A stretch of 64,000 bases of DNA from contig JAUHQI010000004.1 of NCBI GenBank assembly GCA_030408505.1, positions 806,001-870,000 on the forward strand, read 5' to 3'. Positions 1-8,182 of this stretch are shown one piece after another. Source of the DNA: Candidatus Sacchlamyda saccharinae. Lineage in GTDB: Bacteria; Chlamydiota; Chlamydiia; Chlamydiales; Rhabdochlamydiaceae. The translations under genes and the position numbers were made by a program. The stretch's first letter is position 1, and every line of letters starts with the position of its first letter. The notes below the pieces were generated by a model. That model made no database searches and was not told where the DNA came from. It saw only the letters and a list, made by a program, of their open reading frames with translations.

Positions 1-422
1 AAACTAAGGCGAAAACGCCTTCCGTTCTTTCCTGGGCAGGCTATGCTTTCGAAATGATCTGTCTAAAGCACGTAGATGAAATTCGAAAGAGCCTTGGCCT
101 TGAAGGCATTCACATAGAAATAGGCAGTTACCGTTATGTCCCAAAAACAAAATCGAAAGAAAGGGGCGTGCAAATTGATCTTCTATTCGATCGAGAAGAT
201 GGAGTGATCACGCTTTGTGAAATTAAATATAGTCAAAAAAAATTGGTTTTTGACAAATCGATGGCCAAACAGCTCGCGGAAAAAATAGATCGATTTGAAA
301 AGCATTTTTCCACAACAAAATCTGTCTCGCTTGCAATGATCACAATGCATGGGATAAAACCAACTTATTGGGCTGAAGAACTAGTTGATGATGAAGTTGT
401 CTTCGAAGAATTAATAACTTAG
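1..422 (+). CDS. AAA ATPase with DUF234/PD-(D/E)XK-like C-terminus, 3' part only
   Basis: The reading frame is open from base 3 to the stop at 420-422, so the gene runs off the left edge and only its C-terminal ~139 residues are visible. The visible part aligns throughout with the C-terminus of the complete ATPase encoded at 45265-46716; both share WAGYAFE, then IDLLFDREDGVIT and EIKYS. The D...ExK arrangement (IDLLFDR then CEIKY) resembles a PD-(D/E)XK nuclease core, as in the DUF234 tail of archaeal/bacterial AAA ATPases of this type. The ATPase domain would lie left of the window. Its end overlaps the convergent TpsB gene by 12 bp. The cellular role of this family is not established. Confidence 0.75.
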   Translation, partial: TKAKTPSVLSWAGYAFEMICLKHVDEIRKSLGLEGIHIEIGSYRYVPKTKSKERGVQIDLLFDREDGVITLCEIKYSQKKLVFDKSMAKQLAEKIDRFEKHFSTTKSVSLAMITMHGIKPTYWAEELVDDEVVFEELIT

Positions 423-2087
423 GACGAAGCCGCCGTGCCATCTACTGCGGGAGCTGTCGCTAAAGATCGAGCGGTGGAGCTTGATCCCCCAGTCGAGACG
501 GGCAGCAAGGTACCGGTTGATCGTGTAGCGCCAGCCGGGCCCTGCGCCCATGAACCATTCGGTTTTGCCAATGGTTGGCCCCACAAAAATCTCGCCACCG
601 GATGGATGGCGATTATCAAGAGCGCCGAGCCCGTAATCAAAGAAGGCAAGGAAACGCATCTCATCACAGCAGTTGCAAAAGCCCATGAGCTCGAGAAAGC
701 TAAAGCAGGGCGTACGCAGCTCGGCATTGAGCACAAGGGCATTGTCTGCGAGAAACTCCCGTTCTTTATACCCACGCACGGTATCGTATCCACCAAGACC
801 AAAACGCTCGCTCGGAAGGAGATTTTGGCTCGAGAGCTGCAAGCGCCCGAGCGCAGAGAAAGACCAGTCCCAAGGCAAACAACACACTTCTCCTACGGTC
901 AGCTTGCCATAGATGTATTTATTTTTTGCATGAGGGGAAATCTCGTCATAATCTTCATTACTCTGATTGGGAAGGAGCTTGCCTGGAGAGCCGTAGAGGT
1001 CGAGGTTAAAAGAGAGGCGCTGACAGCAGGTCTCCCACCCAAAAGCATACCCGGTCATGAACTGTGTGAGATTGATTGTCCCGTTGGTTACAAGAAAATC
1101 TTCGTCCCCGACAAAGAGGGCATTGCTGTTATAGTTTTTAAAATCAAAACCCGCTGTCCATTCTTGGAGCATCCCATCATAGTTGCGACAGAAGGGAATC
1201 GTGTAACGGGCGCTCGCTTGAAAGAACTTTCCATCGGATTTTACCACAGAGTCTTCTGGGTGGACAGTGGAGTAGCCGCCATAGGCTAAGAAGAGGTGAT
1301 GCCAAGGCAAGGGCACTGTCCAGTGCATCGTATGCGATTGGAACTCTTTTAAATCTTGGGCGGTTGTGTATTGATAAGTGAGGATTTGATCAAGCCAAAA
1401 AGCATTTCCCCAGGTAGCTCCTACGTAGTAGCGGCTGGTCCCCGATGGACTCGTTCCTGTGTTATCCACTCCCCCATAGACCTGGATGGGAAAACGGTCG
1501 CAAACCACAAGTTCAATGTTCGTAGTTCCAGGGTCACAGCCCGGTGTGAAGACCACGTCTACATCACGAAAAGGATTGCGGTTGAGCCAAGCCACATCTG
1601 TTAGCAACGTATCGGCTGTGATGGCATCACCAGGCCCCAGGCGAAGGGCTTTTTCATAAATCCAATTAGAGAAATGGCAGTTGCCCGAACACGCAACCTG
1701 CCCAACACATCCTACCATCACCACTAGCTGAACGACCCCATTCCGAACCTCTTGCTCGGGTACATAAACAGCAACCACAGGGTAGTTATGATTTCGGAAG
1801 TAGAGAACGATTTGCTCTTTTAGGGTACTGAGCAAATCTTGTGTAAGAGATTGCCCTTCGAATATAGGCTCGAGCACTTCTTGTAAACAGCCTATCCCAC
1901 CTGGAATGAAAACATCAAAAGTTTCTAAGCCGCATACGCCTCTTGTATCGACATAATCTACGTAATCCTGATGGGGAATGAGAACAACGCCACAAATTTG
2001 CTCCACGATAGGCTCCTTTGAGTAGCGAGGCGCCTCAGTGAATCCAAGTAAAGGCAACAGAAGAAGCAGTAATTTAAAACGATTCAA
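411..2087 (-). CDS. Two-partner secretion outer-membrane transporter (TpsB, ShlB/FhaC/HecB family)
   Basis: Predicted Omp85-superfamily transporter that would export the TpsA protein encoded just upstream. The 558-residue length is normal for the family. A hydrophobic signal peptide (about residues 4-18) is followed by a POTRA-like segment (about 60-130) and a beta-barrel region. The family motif VRGY is visible near residue 438, followed by the FFDYG motif expected in the C-terminal barrel. No ATG lies near the start: the frame opens with TTG at 2087, inside the end of tpsA, and the two genes overlap by 14 bp, which suggests translational coupling. The many cysteines in the barrel half are unusual for a TpsB but fit the cysteine-rich chlamydial envelope. 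Confidence 0.85.
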   Translation of the reverse strand: MNRFKLLLLLLPLLGFTEAPRYSKEPIVEQICGVVLIPHQDYVDYVDTRGVCGLETFDVFIPGGIGCLQEVLEPIFEGQSLTQDLLSTLKEQIVLYFRNHNYPVVAVYVPEQEVRNGVVQLVVMVGCVGQVACSGNCHFSNWIYEKALRLGPGDAITADTLLTDVAWLNRNPFRDVDVVFTPGCDPGTTNIELVVCDRFPIQVYGGVDNTGTSPSGTSRYYVGATWGNAFWLDQILTYQYTTAQDLKEFQSHTMHWTVPLPWHHLFLAYGGYSTVHPEDSVVKSDGKFFQASARYTIPFCRNYDGMLQEWTAGFDFKNYNSNALFVGDEDFLVTNGTINLTQFMTGYAFGWETCCQRLSFNLDLYGSPGKLLPNQSNEDYDEISPHAKNKYIYGKLTVGEVCCLPWDWSFSALGRLQLSSQNLLPSERFGLGGYDTVRGYKEREFLADNALVLNAELRTPCFSFLELMGFCNCCDEMRFLAFFDYGLGALDNRHPSGGEIFVGPTIGKTEWFMGAGPGWRYTINRYLAARLDWGIKLHRSIFSDSSRSRWHGGFVLSY

Positions 2088-4815
2088 CGTATTTCGTATG
2101 ATAGTTGCGGTATTTTTGTCTCAACATAAATCGAGTCTCTTCCCCAAAGAGGTCAAAACTCGACACCATACCCCTTGGGTAAGTGAGCTGATTGTAACAC
2201 GCACTATCGTATCCGAAAAGAAAACAATTTAATGAGAAGAGAAACTCATCATACGTTTGCAGATTTTGGAACATTTCTGCATGGGCTCTTCCTCCATTAT
2301 TCGTAAATAAGCTCTGTAAAAAACTTGTCTTATAGAAAATAGTGAAAGGAAATCCTCCAAAAGCTTCTGGAAAATATTCTCCCCACTGCTCAGTTTCTGA
2401 ATTGATAAATTGCTGTCCAGGGACAAATACCACCCCATTGATCGGGGCATTGATTGAGTTCTGCGACCGCTTTGCAGTGAATATGCGGACCGCACCACTC
2501 GTCCCAACAGATGCTCCTGAATCCAAAATGAATCTGCCATCTCCAATCTCTGGAGGCTCAGGGGCATTGTTATCCACAACGAGGGTTATCTCGCCATTTC
2601 CAGAAAGGATGGATGTGCCCGATTCTAGAGTCATGCTTTCGCCAGCAATCGCTAGAACAGAACCAGTACTCTGATCCGTGCCAATGTGCGCATCGCCCCC
2701 AGAAAGCTTGATATCCCCTTCAACAGAAATATTGATATCCCCAGAGGAAATCCCCTGGTGCCCAATAAAGACTGGAGTATTTGCAGCAGAGCCACTCATC
2801 AAGAGCATATCTCCCCCTACAGTAAACGTCCCCTTCCCTCCTTGCTCACCGACATCAATGATCATCGTTTCTGATGGTTTTGTTGACCCAAAAATATTGA
2901 AATCGTTGCCAGTAGTGATTGCGACAGGTCCAGAAACACTACTTATGATACAACCATCTTGTGGGCTCTCGAAGCCCCCCAGCATAAAATTTCTCCCAGC
3001 TGAGAGAGAAATTGTTCCCGATGTGGATTCTAGAATTGAGGGACCGGATGGCGGGACCGGTGTTATGATTTCAATGTCCCTTTCTGCCTCGAAGATAATC
3101 TGCCCAGAATTTGTCCGGATACCCGAAGTTACAATGAAAGAGATGACTTTAATATCCCTCCCTTTTACAAAAACCGATGCATCTCCGGTGTTTTCCACCA
3201 CCCCATCAGCGAATAAAATGTCATTGTCGGCAATGAGGGTCAGATTATTGTTGGTGCTCCAAAAAATTGGCTCGACAACATCCAAAGTCCCCGGCACGTC
3301 AAAGCTCGATGTTGTCACGATAGTGATATCGACATCGCCATTTTGCAATACGTTCTGAAGAGACTCTGCCGCCACAGTAGATGAAATGGCTGCCATCGGC
3401 CCTGTGGGAGTATAAAACCCTGTTGCTGGATCAAATGAGACACCCGAATTCTGTCCAAAATTATCAACAGCTACCTCACTTGGATCTAAGAGAAGTTGTC
3501 CAGAGCTGCCCATAGGAGCATCTCCCGATACAAACCCATTAAAGACGAGGTTGTCTGCTGAAGAAACTTCCATCATCCCTCCGTCTCCTCCGTAGAGCCC
3601 ACCTTGAACAGAAAGCCTCCCCTCCATCACCGTAGCTTCATCGGACCAGAGGACGATCTGTCCCCCATCCCCCACTAAGAGGGCATCTGCAGATATTTCT
3701 GCCCCTTCCATAAGCACACAGATCTCTGCATTTAGGATCTCTGGGTTGGCTCCCTGGAAGTCGCCCCCAACCAGTACTTCTCCCCCAGCCCAATCAGAGG
3801 AAGCATCAATCTTGGCTCCCTCATGTAGTCCTACCTGTTCACCAAGAATGTGAACAGTTCCGGCAGGAGCAGCAATGGTGCCAGAATGTGAGACAGTGCC
3901 CCCATCTGCAACGAGAAAAACCCGGCCTCCTTCCTGCTTCATCACATTCGCTTCAATGGTTCCAGCTTGGTTGATCGCAAAGCGAAAAGCATTGCCGTCG
4001 GCCCGCAACTCCGCAGTAGTCGCTTCGATTAAGCCTGCATTCTCAACGCCCCCATCGCCTTTACCATTTGCCTTTCGAGAAATAAAGAGGCGCTGCGAGC
4101 CACTTGGCTTTAAGAGAATTTCTTCTCCAGCAGCAAGCCCTACAACTTCTCCCTTAATCTTTCCGGTATTGACGACCGCTTTTGCCAGAAGAAAAACATC
4201 TCCTCCAAGAGCTGAAATCTTCCCCGCATTGATGATTTTCCCTTCAGAATTTCCGCTAAATAGCAGTTCGCGATTTTTGAAAAAATCTTCGCTATCGAAA
4301 TCGAGTGTGGAGGCAATAAAGCTTTCTGCGCAAACATTTCCACTTGGGCCGATGATAACACCCTTAGGATTGAGCAAATAAACATGGCCATTGGCCTCTA
4401 AGAGACCATCTATTTGGGAGGCTGCTCCGGATATACGATTGAGAACGGCAGAGCTTGTGTTGGGTTGAACAAACCGGGTCACTTCCCCATTTGCAATCGA
4501 AAATTCTTCCCAATTGATGATCGCTCGATCACTGGTTTGGATCTCTAATAGAGAGCCACTCTCTTTTACAGTTGCAGTGCCGCGCTCTACGACGTGCCCC
4601 TTTGGTTTCGCAAAAAGGGCAAGGGGAAGTAAAAAACAAAGGATTATACCATTTCCAGAAAATAAAGACATAAGGCGCACAATAGATTTGCTCGAAATTC
4701 GAAGTCTGGACTTCAAAGGCAACTTGGGAAAGTTGTCGAGAAGGAAGACAAGAATTGCAGAGAAAAGATATCTGCAATTTATGTCTTTATTTTTTGGAAA
4801 TGGTATTAGTCTCAT
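2074..4815 (-). CDS. Two-partner secretion exoprotein (TpsA, filamentous haemagglutinin N-terminal domain)
   Basis: Predicted secreted beta-helical surface protein. After the signal region comes a TPS (haemagg_act) domain at about residues 72-190, with the typical INWEEFSI, ISGAASQIDG and NPKGVIIG stretches, then LLLDPSEV near residue 440 and a repeat-poor C-terminal half. At 913 residues it is short for a haemagglutinin. Two starts are possible. The ATG at 4815 overlaps the upstream stop as ATGA and gives a long, basic N-terminus like the extended signal peptides of TPS proteins. The ATG at 4671 (865 aa) begins directly at a conventional hydrophobic signal (ILCFLLPLALFA). The 4671 start sits inside one arm of a 28-bp inverted repeat. 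TpsB follows in the same operon. Confidence 0.85.
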   Translation of the reverse strand: MRLIPFPKNKDINCRYLFSAILVFLLDNFPKLPLKSRLRISSKSIVRLMSLFSGNGIILCFLLPLALFAKPKGHVVERGTATVKESGSLLEIQTSDRAIINWEEFSIANGEVTRFVQPNTSSAVLNRISGAASQIDGLLEANGHVYLLNPKGVIIGPSGNVCAESFIASTLDFDSEDFFKNRELLFSGNSEGKIINAGKISALGGDVFLLAKAVVNTGKIKGEVVGLAAGEEILLKPSGSQRLFISRKANGKGDGGVENAGLIEATTAELRADGNAFRFAINQAGTIEANVMKQEGGRVFLVADGGTVSHSGTIAAPAGTVHILGEQVGLHEGAKIDASSDWAGGEVLVGGDFQGANPEILNAEICVLMEGAEISADALLVGDGGQIVLWSDEATVMEGRLSVQGGLYGGDGGMMEVSSADNLVFNGFVSGDAPMGSSGQLLLDPSEVAVDNFGQNSGVSFDPATGFYTPTGPMAAISSTVAAESLQNVLQNGDVDITIVTTSSFDVPGTLDVVEPIFWSTNNNLTLIADNDILFADGVVENTGDASVFVKGRDIKVISFIVTSGIRTNSGQIIFEAERDIEIITPVPPSGPSILESTSGTISLSAGRNFMLGGFESPQDGCIISSVSGPVAITTGNDFNIFGSTKPSETMIIDVGEQGGKGTFTVGGDMLLMSGSAANTPVFIGHQGISSGDINISVEGDIKLSGGDAHIGTDQSTGSVLAIAGESMTLESGTSILSGNGEITLVVDNNAPEPPEIGDGRFILDSGASVGTSGAVRIFTAKRSQNSINAPINGVVFVPGQQFINSETEQWGEYFPEAFGGFPFTIFYKTSFLQSLFTNNGGRAHAEMFQNLQTYDEFLFSLNCFLFGYDSACYNQLTYPRGMVSSFDLFGEETRFMLRQKYRNYHTKYVESF
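4646..4806. repeat. 28-bp inverted repeat around the tpsA start region
   Basis: The arms are 4646-4673 and 4779-4806. They match at 27 of 28 positions in inverted orientation and are separated by 105 bp. The inner arm contains the internal ATG of tpsA (4671-4669); the outer arm lies next to the upstream ATG at 4815. Read on the plus strand, the outer arm would also give a start followed by nearly the same residues (MSLFFGNG against MSLFSGNG), so inversion would keep a start codon. The repeat could be an invertible segment or a long RNA hairpin. Confidence 0.75.
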
Positions 4816-5603
4816 TTATTGCGATGATACGCCCCCTTGATATTTTTTGCTTGCATTTTTGCCGCTACCTTCAGGACGGCAATCCCTTTTTCCACGTGGT
4901 CTGGAGTATATTTTTCAAACACTTTGGCAGAACTTTCTTTTGTCTTTACTCCATCGCGATTGAGTGGCAAATCTGAAATCAAAAGGAGTGCGCCAAGAGT
5001 AAGCTTTCGCTTGTAACTCGCTGTAAAGAGAGTCGCGCATTCCATTTCAATCGCCTGTGCTTTGGTTGCCTTTAAACGGTTTTTAAACTCTTCGTTGAAT
5101 TCCCAAAAGCGCGTGTTCGATGTAAAAGTAATCCCAATATGATAGGGAGCCCCTTGTGCTTCGAAAACTTCTGTGACCGCTTTTTGCATCAAAAAATTGG
5201 CCAGCGCTGGCACTTCTGGGGGAAAATAAAAGTTCGAAGTCCCTTCATCGCGGATGCTTGCAACAGGAACCAAATAATCCCCGACCTTATAACGCCGACG
5301 CAACCCTCCGCACATACCAAGCAATATTGAAGCCTTAATAGGAAGAAAAGAGCATAGATCCACGACCAAAGCAGCAGCGGGCGAGCCAATTTTAAAATCG
5401 AGAATACTCACCCCCTCTTTAGGGCAATGAGCCACTTTGAACATCGACCCCTCGTGAATCTTAACACCCCTAGACTTTGCGAAGTACTCAACATATTTTG
5501 GAAAGTTCGTCAGAAGTAAATTCGATTGAAATTCACTAGCACTGGATCCGCAATACCGCTCCAACGTCTCTTTGGCAAACTGCTCTTCTCCGATCTCTGT
5601 CAT
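4812..5603 (-). CDS. amn: AMP nucleosidase-like protein (PNP/UDP superfamily)
   Basis: Cytoplasmic nucleoside/nucleotide N-glycosidase of the PNP_UDP fold, probably splitting AMP to adenine and ribose-5-phosphate. The phosphate/ribose-binding style motifs GSP (residues 73-75) and GMCGG (96-100) are present, and a substrate-binding IEMECATLF lies near residue 190. At 263 residues it corresponds to the catalytic domain only, without the N-terminal regulatory domain of the E. coli enzyme. The ATG at 5603 is preferred over a GTG one codon upstream because GAGGA lies 6 bases before it. The stop overlaps the tpsA ATG as ATGA. If AMP nucleosidase is correct, its product adenine is the substrate of the deaminase encoded at 42892-44490. 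Confidence 0.75.
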   Translation of the reverse strand: MTEIGEEQFAKETLERYCGSSASEFQSNLLLTNFPKYVEYFAKSRGVKIHEGSMFKVAHCPKEGVSILDFKIGSPAAALVVDLCSFLPIKASILLGMCGGLRRRYKVGDYLVPVASIRDEGTSNFYFPPEVPALANFLMQKAVTEVFEAQGAPYHIGITFTSNTRFWEFNEEFKNRLKATKAQAIEMECATLFTASYKRKLTLGALLLISDLPLNRDGVKTKESSAKVFEKYTPDHVEKGIAVLKVAAKMQAKNIKGAYHRNK

Positions 5604-5685
5604 CACAAATCCTCATCCCTACAATAAAGATTTGATTGATATTTTCAAGAAAGATATACTCTCTAGGAAAAATTTGGAGGTCCCC

Positions 5686-6741
5686 ATGTCTAGTGTTATT
5701 GCCACAGCCCCCCTACTGCATGCAGGGAAAGCCCCAACACCAGGAATTGGATCCTGGGTTAAAAATCTACTGTTTGGCCGTGTCTTTGCCAATTGGAAAG
5801 ACTCGATCATCGTCGCCGGCGTGGTCTTTTGGGTCGCAAAAGCAGCCCTCTCCTTTTTTACCGGCTCCTGGCTCATGGCCATGGCCGAGTTTTTCACGGG
5901 CGGTTTTCTCGCCATGATGCGTAAAGACTACAGGCAATTCACCGATCTCCACGCTGCAACCGGCGCCTATCGAGGCGAAAATCATGAGTTTCGCCTTTCG
6001 AACTTGGCCCTCCGTCAAAATATACAAAACTTGGGAAAGGAAGTGGGGCTGCTCACAAATGAGCGTAAGCGATTTGCTCACCAAAACGACCTATTTGCCA
6101 AAAGGAACAGAGTTTATAGGACTCAGATCGGAGTAATGAAAGACACTTTAAGGCGAGCAATTAGAGTAATTGATGATGCAAATGCTAGAGGAAGAAGAGG
6201 AATTGATGAAGCGAATGCTAGGGTAAGAGCCTCAAATAGAGTCTCCAGTCAAATTCTAAAAACAGCCCTAGAGGCATTTGAAGAGAAAGAGAGAGCCCTT
6301 ACTGCGATTGCAGCTGATCTAGACGCACGAAATGAAGTAGCCATCCAACAATGGCATCAATTAGCTGGACAAGTGAGCAGAATGAATATTCATGGTGTAA
6401 AGGCCTTGACTGAGGCAAAAGATGAGCTTACAAAAGTCCTTGGGGATATTCGTGCGGAGAGAACGACAAAAGCTGATCTACAACGAGAGGTTAGACATCT
6501 GACAAAAGTGAGAGATGATTTGCAAAGAGTAGTTTCTGACCTGGAAGGTGCTGCACGAAAAGTCAATCTAGCTGCAGACCGAAACCTAGTAGCTTCTGGC
6601 AAGGAATTTGTCTCAAATGTAATGAGCGGAAACTCAAGTGGAGCGAATGCATTTGTCGTAGGGCTCGCCATTGCAGCAGTGGCCTACGCTAAAGGCAATG
6701 GGCCAAACATAGCAGGGCTTGATAATTTTGCCAGCACCTAG
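5686..6741 (+). CDS. Uncharacterised coiled-coil protein with a bilobed hydrophobic segment (Inc candidate)
   Basis: The start at 5686 is set by GGAGG five bases upstream. The 351-residue product has two hydrophobic stretches separated by a short hinge at about residues 38-78, the bilobed pattern of chlamydial inclusion-membrane (Inc) proteins. A long charged helical region follows (about 95-310), rich in E, K, R and Q and probably coiled coil. It contains an imperfect internal repeat (IDDANARGRRG / IDEANARVRAS). A hydrophobic stretch (AFVVGLAIAAVAYA) lies close to the C-terminus. No enzyme motif is visible. It lies directly before efp, 15 bp away, but its content suggests a host-interaction role. 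The Inc assignment is inference from topology. Confidence 0.6.
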   Translation: MSSVIATAPLLHAGKAPTPGIGSWVKNLLFGRVFANWKDSIIVAGVVFWVAKAALSFFTGSWLMAMAEFFTGGFLAMMRKDYRQFTDLHAATGAYRGENHEFRLSNLALRQNIQNLGKEVGLLTNERKRFAHQNDLFAKRNRVYRTQIGVMKDTLRRAIRVIDDANARGRRGIDEANARVRASNRVSSQILKTALEAFEEKERALTAIAADLDARNEVAIQQWHQLAGQVSRMNIHGVKALTEAKDELTKVLGDIRAERTTKADLQREVRHLTKVRDDLQRVVSDLEGAARKVNLAADRNLVASGKEFVSNVMSGNSSGANAFVVGLAIAAVAYAKGNGPNIAGLDNFAST

Positions 6742-6756
6742 TATACTCCGACCTCT

Positions 6757-7320
6757 ATGGCACAAGTAAGCACAAGCGAATTCAAAGCAGGTCTCAAGGT
6801 AGAGATCGATCGAGAACCGTATGCAATGGTGAGCAACGAGTTTGTAAAACCCGGTAAAGGTCAACCCTTCAACCGAGTGAAGCTCAAGCACCTTAAGACC
6901 GGGCGGGTCATGGAAAAGACCTACCGCTCTGGAGAGAAACTAGAGCTAGCCGACGTCGAAGAGGCCAAAATGCGCATGCTCTACAGAGAGCGGGAAGACT
7001 TCGTCTTCATGGACGAAAAAACCTACGAGCAACACACCGTCACTGAAGCTGCCATCGGCGACAACGCCAAGTGGTGTATGGACGATGTCGAATACGACCT
7101 CGTCTTCTATAAAGGCGAAGTGATCGACCTGGTCCCCCCCACCTTTATGGAAATGATCATCACCGAGACAGCACCAGGGCTTCGTGGGGATACTTCAGGC
7201 CGTGTCCTTAAGCCCGCTGTCCTCGAGACCGGAGCTAAAGTTCAAGTCCCCATCTTCATCGATCAAGGGGAAAAAATCAAAGTGGATACAAGAACTGGTG
7301 AGTACGTCTCTCGCGTCTAA
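6757..7320 (+). CDS. efp: Elongation factor P
   Basis: Translation factor that relieves ribosome stalling at polyproline stretches. The 187-residue length and sequence fit EF-P over three beta-barrel domains. The loop PGKGQ places the modifiable lysine at residue 34, the position lysylated by EpmA in other bacteria. The C-terminus has the family signature (GLRGDTSG, then VPIFIDQGEKIKVDTRTGEYV). The gene for a lysyl-tRNA synthetase-like ligase overlaps its 3' end, so substrate and modifying enzyme are co-transcribed. Confidence 0.97.
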   Translation: MAQVSTSEFKAGLKVEIDREPYAMVSNEFVKPGKGQPFNRVKLKHLKTGRVMEKTYRSGEKLELADVEEAKMRMLYREREDFVFMDEKTYEQHTVTEAAIGDNAKWCMDDVEYDLVFYKGEVIDLVPPTFMEMIITETAPGLRGDTSGRVLKPAVLETGAKVQVPIFIDQGEKIKVDTRTGEYVSRV

Positions 7321-8182
7321 AGTTAGTAACGTGCGCGAGCGAGCAAAAAAACTCGCAGCAACGCGAGCCTTTTTTGCAAAAAAAAATGTCCTCGAAGCCG
7401 ATACCAATATCCTCAGTACCACCGCCCCCGTTGATGCCTTTATTGACGTGATGCAGGTGGACATGGGCAGTGGCAAAACTGGGTACCTCCACACCTCCCC
7501 CGAATACGGCCTAAAAAAACTCCTAGCTTCTGGCAGCGGCGACGTCTACCAGCTCGGCCACGTCTTCCGTGCTGAAGAAGAAAGCCCTCTACACAGCCCC
7601 GAGTTCACCATGCTCGAATGGTACCGGGTCGGCATGCCCTTTAACGACTTCATCGAAGAAACCCTCGAACTCTTCCGCCTCTTCCTCGGCCCCCTGCCCT
7701 CTGAAATCCTCACCTACAAACAAGCCTTCTTACTCCTTGCAGGCATCGACATCCACGCAAACCTTGCTCCTCACACCCTCCCCTTCTCCGACGATGCGCC
7801 GAACTGGGATCGAGACACCCAGCTCAACCTCCTCTTCTCCCACCTCGTTGAACCCAAGCTAGGACAAGACATCCTCACCGTCATCGTCGACTGGCCCTCA
7901 ACACAAGCAGCCCTTGCCAAAACACACACCACCGACGGCGAGATCGTCGCCAAACGCTTTGAAATCTATTTCAAAGGAATCGAGCTTGCCAACGGCTTTG
8001 ATGAATTAACCGATCCCCAAGAACAACGCATGCGCCTAGAAAAAGAAAACCAAAAGCGCCTTTCCCTTGGAAAAAACACGCTTCCCATCGACGAAGAGTT
8101 TCTCGTTGCACTAGAGACCCTACCCGATTGCTGCGGCGTCGCCGTCGGCTTCGATCGGCTCATCCTCCTTTCAAAAAATTAA
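7298..8182 (+). CDS. epmA: EF-P lysine ligase EpmA (PoxA/GenX, class II LysRS paralogue)
   Basis: Activates lysine or beta-lysine with ATP and joins it to EF-P. The sequence is a class II aminoacyl-tRNA synthetase catalytic domain without an anticodon-binding domain: motif 2 (FRAEEESPLHSPEFTMLEWY), then an ELANGFDEL region and motif 3 near the C-terminus (GVAVGFDRL). No ATG is available at the 5' end. GTG at 7298 gives 294 residues and overlaps efp by 23 bp; a second GTG at 7331 would begin just after efp. The N-terminus starts directly at the helix RERAKKLAATRAFF that precedes the catalytic domain in EpmA. The stop overlaps the convergent nadE by 4 bp. Confidence 0.9.
   Translation: MSTSLASKVSNVRERAKKLAATRAFFAKKNVLEADTNILSTTAPVDAFIDVMQVDMGSGKTGYLHTSPEYGLKKLLASGSGDVYQLGHVFRAEEESPLHSPEFTMLEWYRVGMPFNDFIEETLELFRLFLGPLPSEILTYKQAFLLLAGIDIHANLAPHTLPFSDDAPNWDRDTQLNLLFSHLVEPKLGQDILTVIVDWPSTQAALAKTHTTDGEIVAKRFEIYFKGIELANGFDELTDPQEQRMRLEKENQKRLSLGKNTLPIDEEFLVALETLPDCCGVAVGFDRLILLSKN

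Noticed and set aside
435-1289. Long plus-strand frame opposite tpsB
   Set aside because: It lies fully antisense to a well-supported TpsB gene and has no recognisable domain or ribosome site.
2678-3358. 226-codon plus-strand frame opposite tpsA
   Set aside because: Antisense shadow of tpsA; composition (Ser/Pro/Ile repeats) mirrors the repetitive beta-helix on the other strand.
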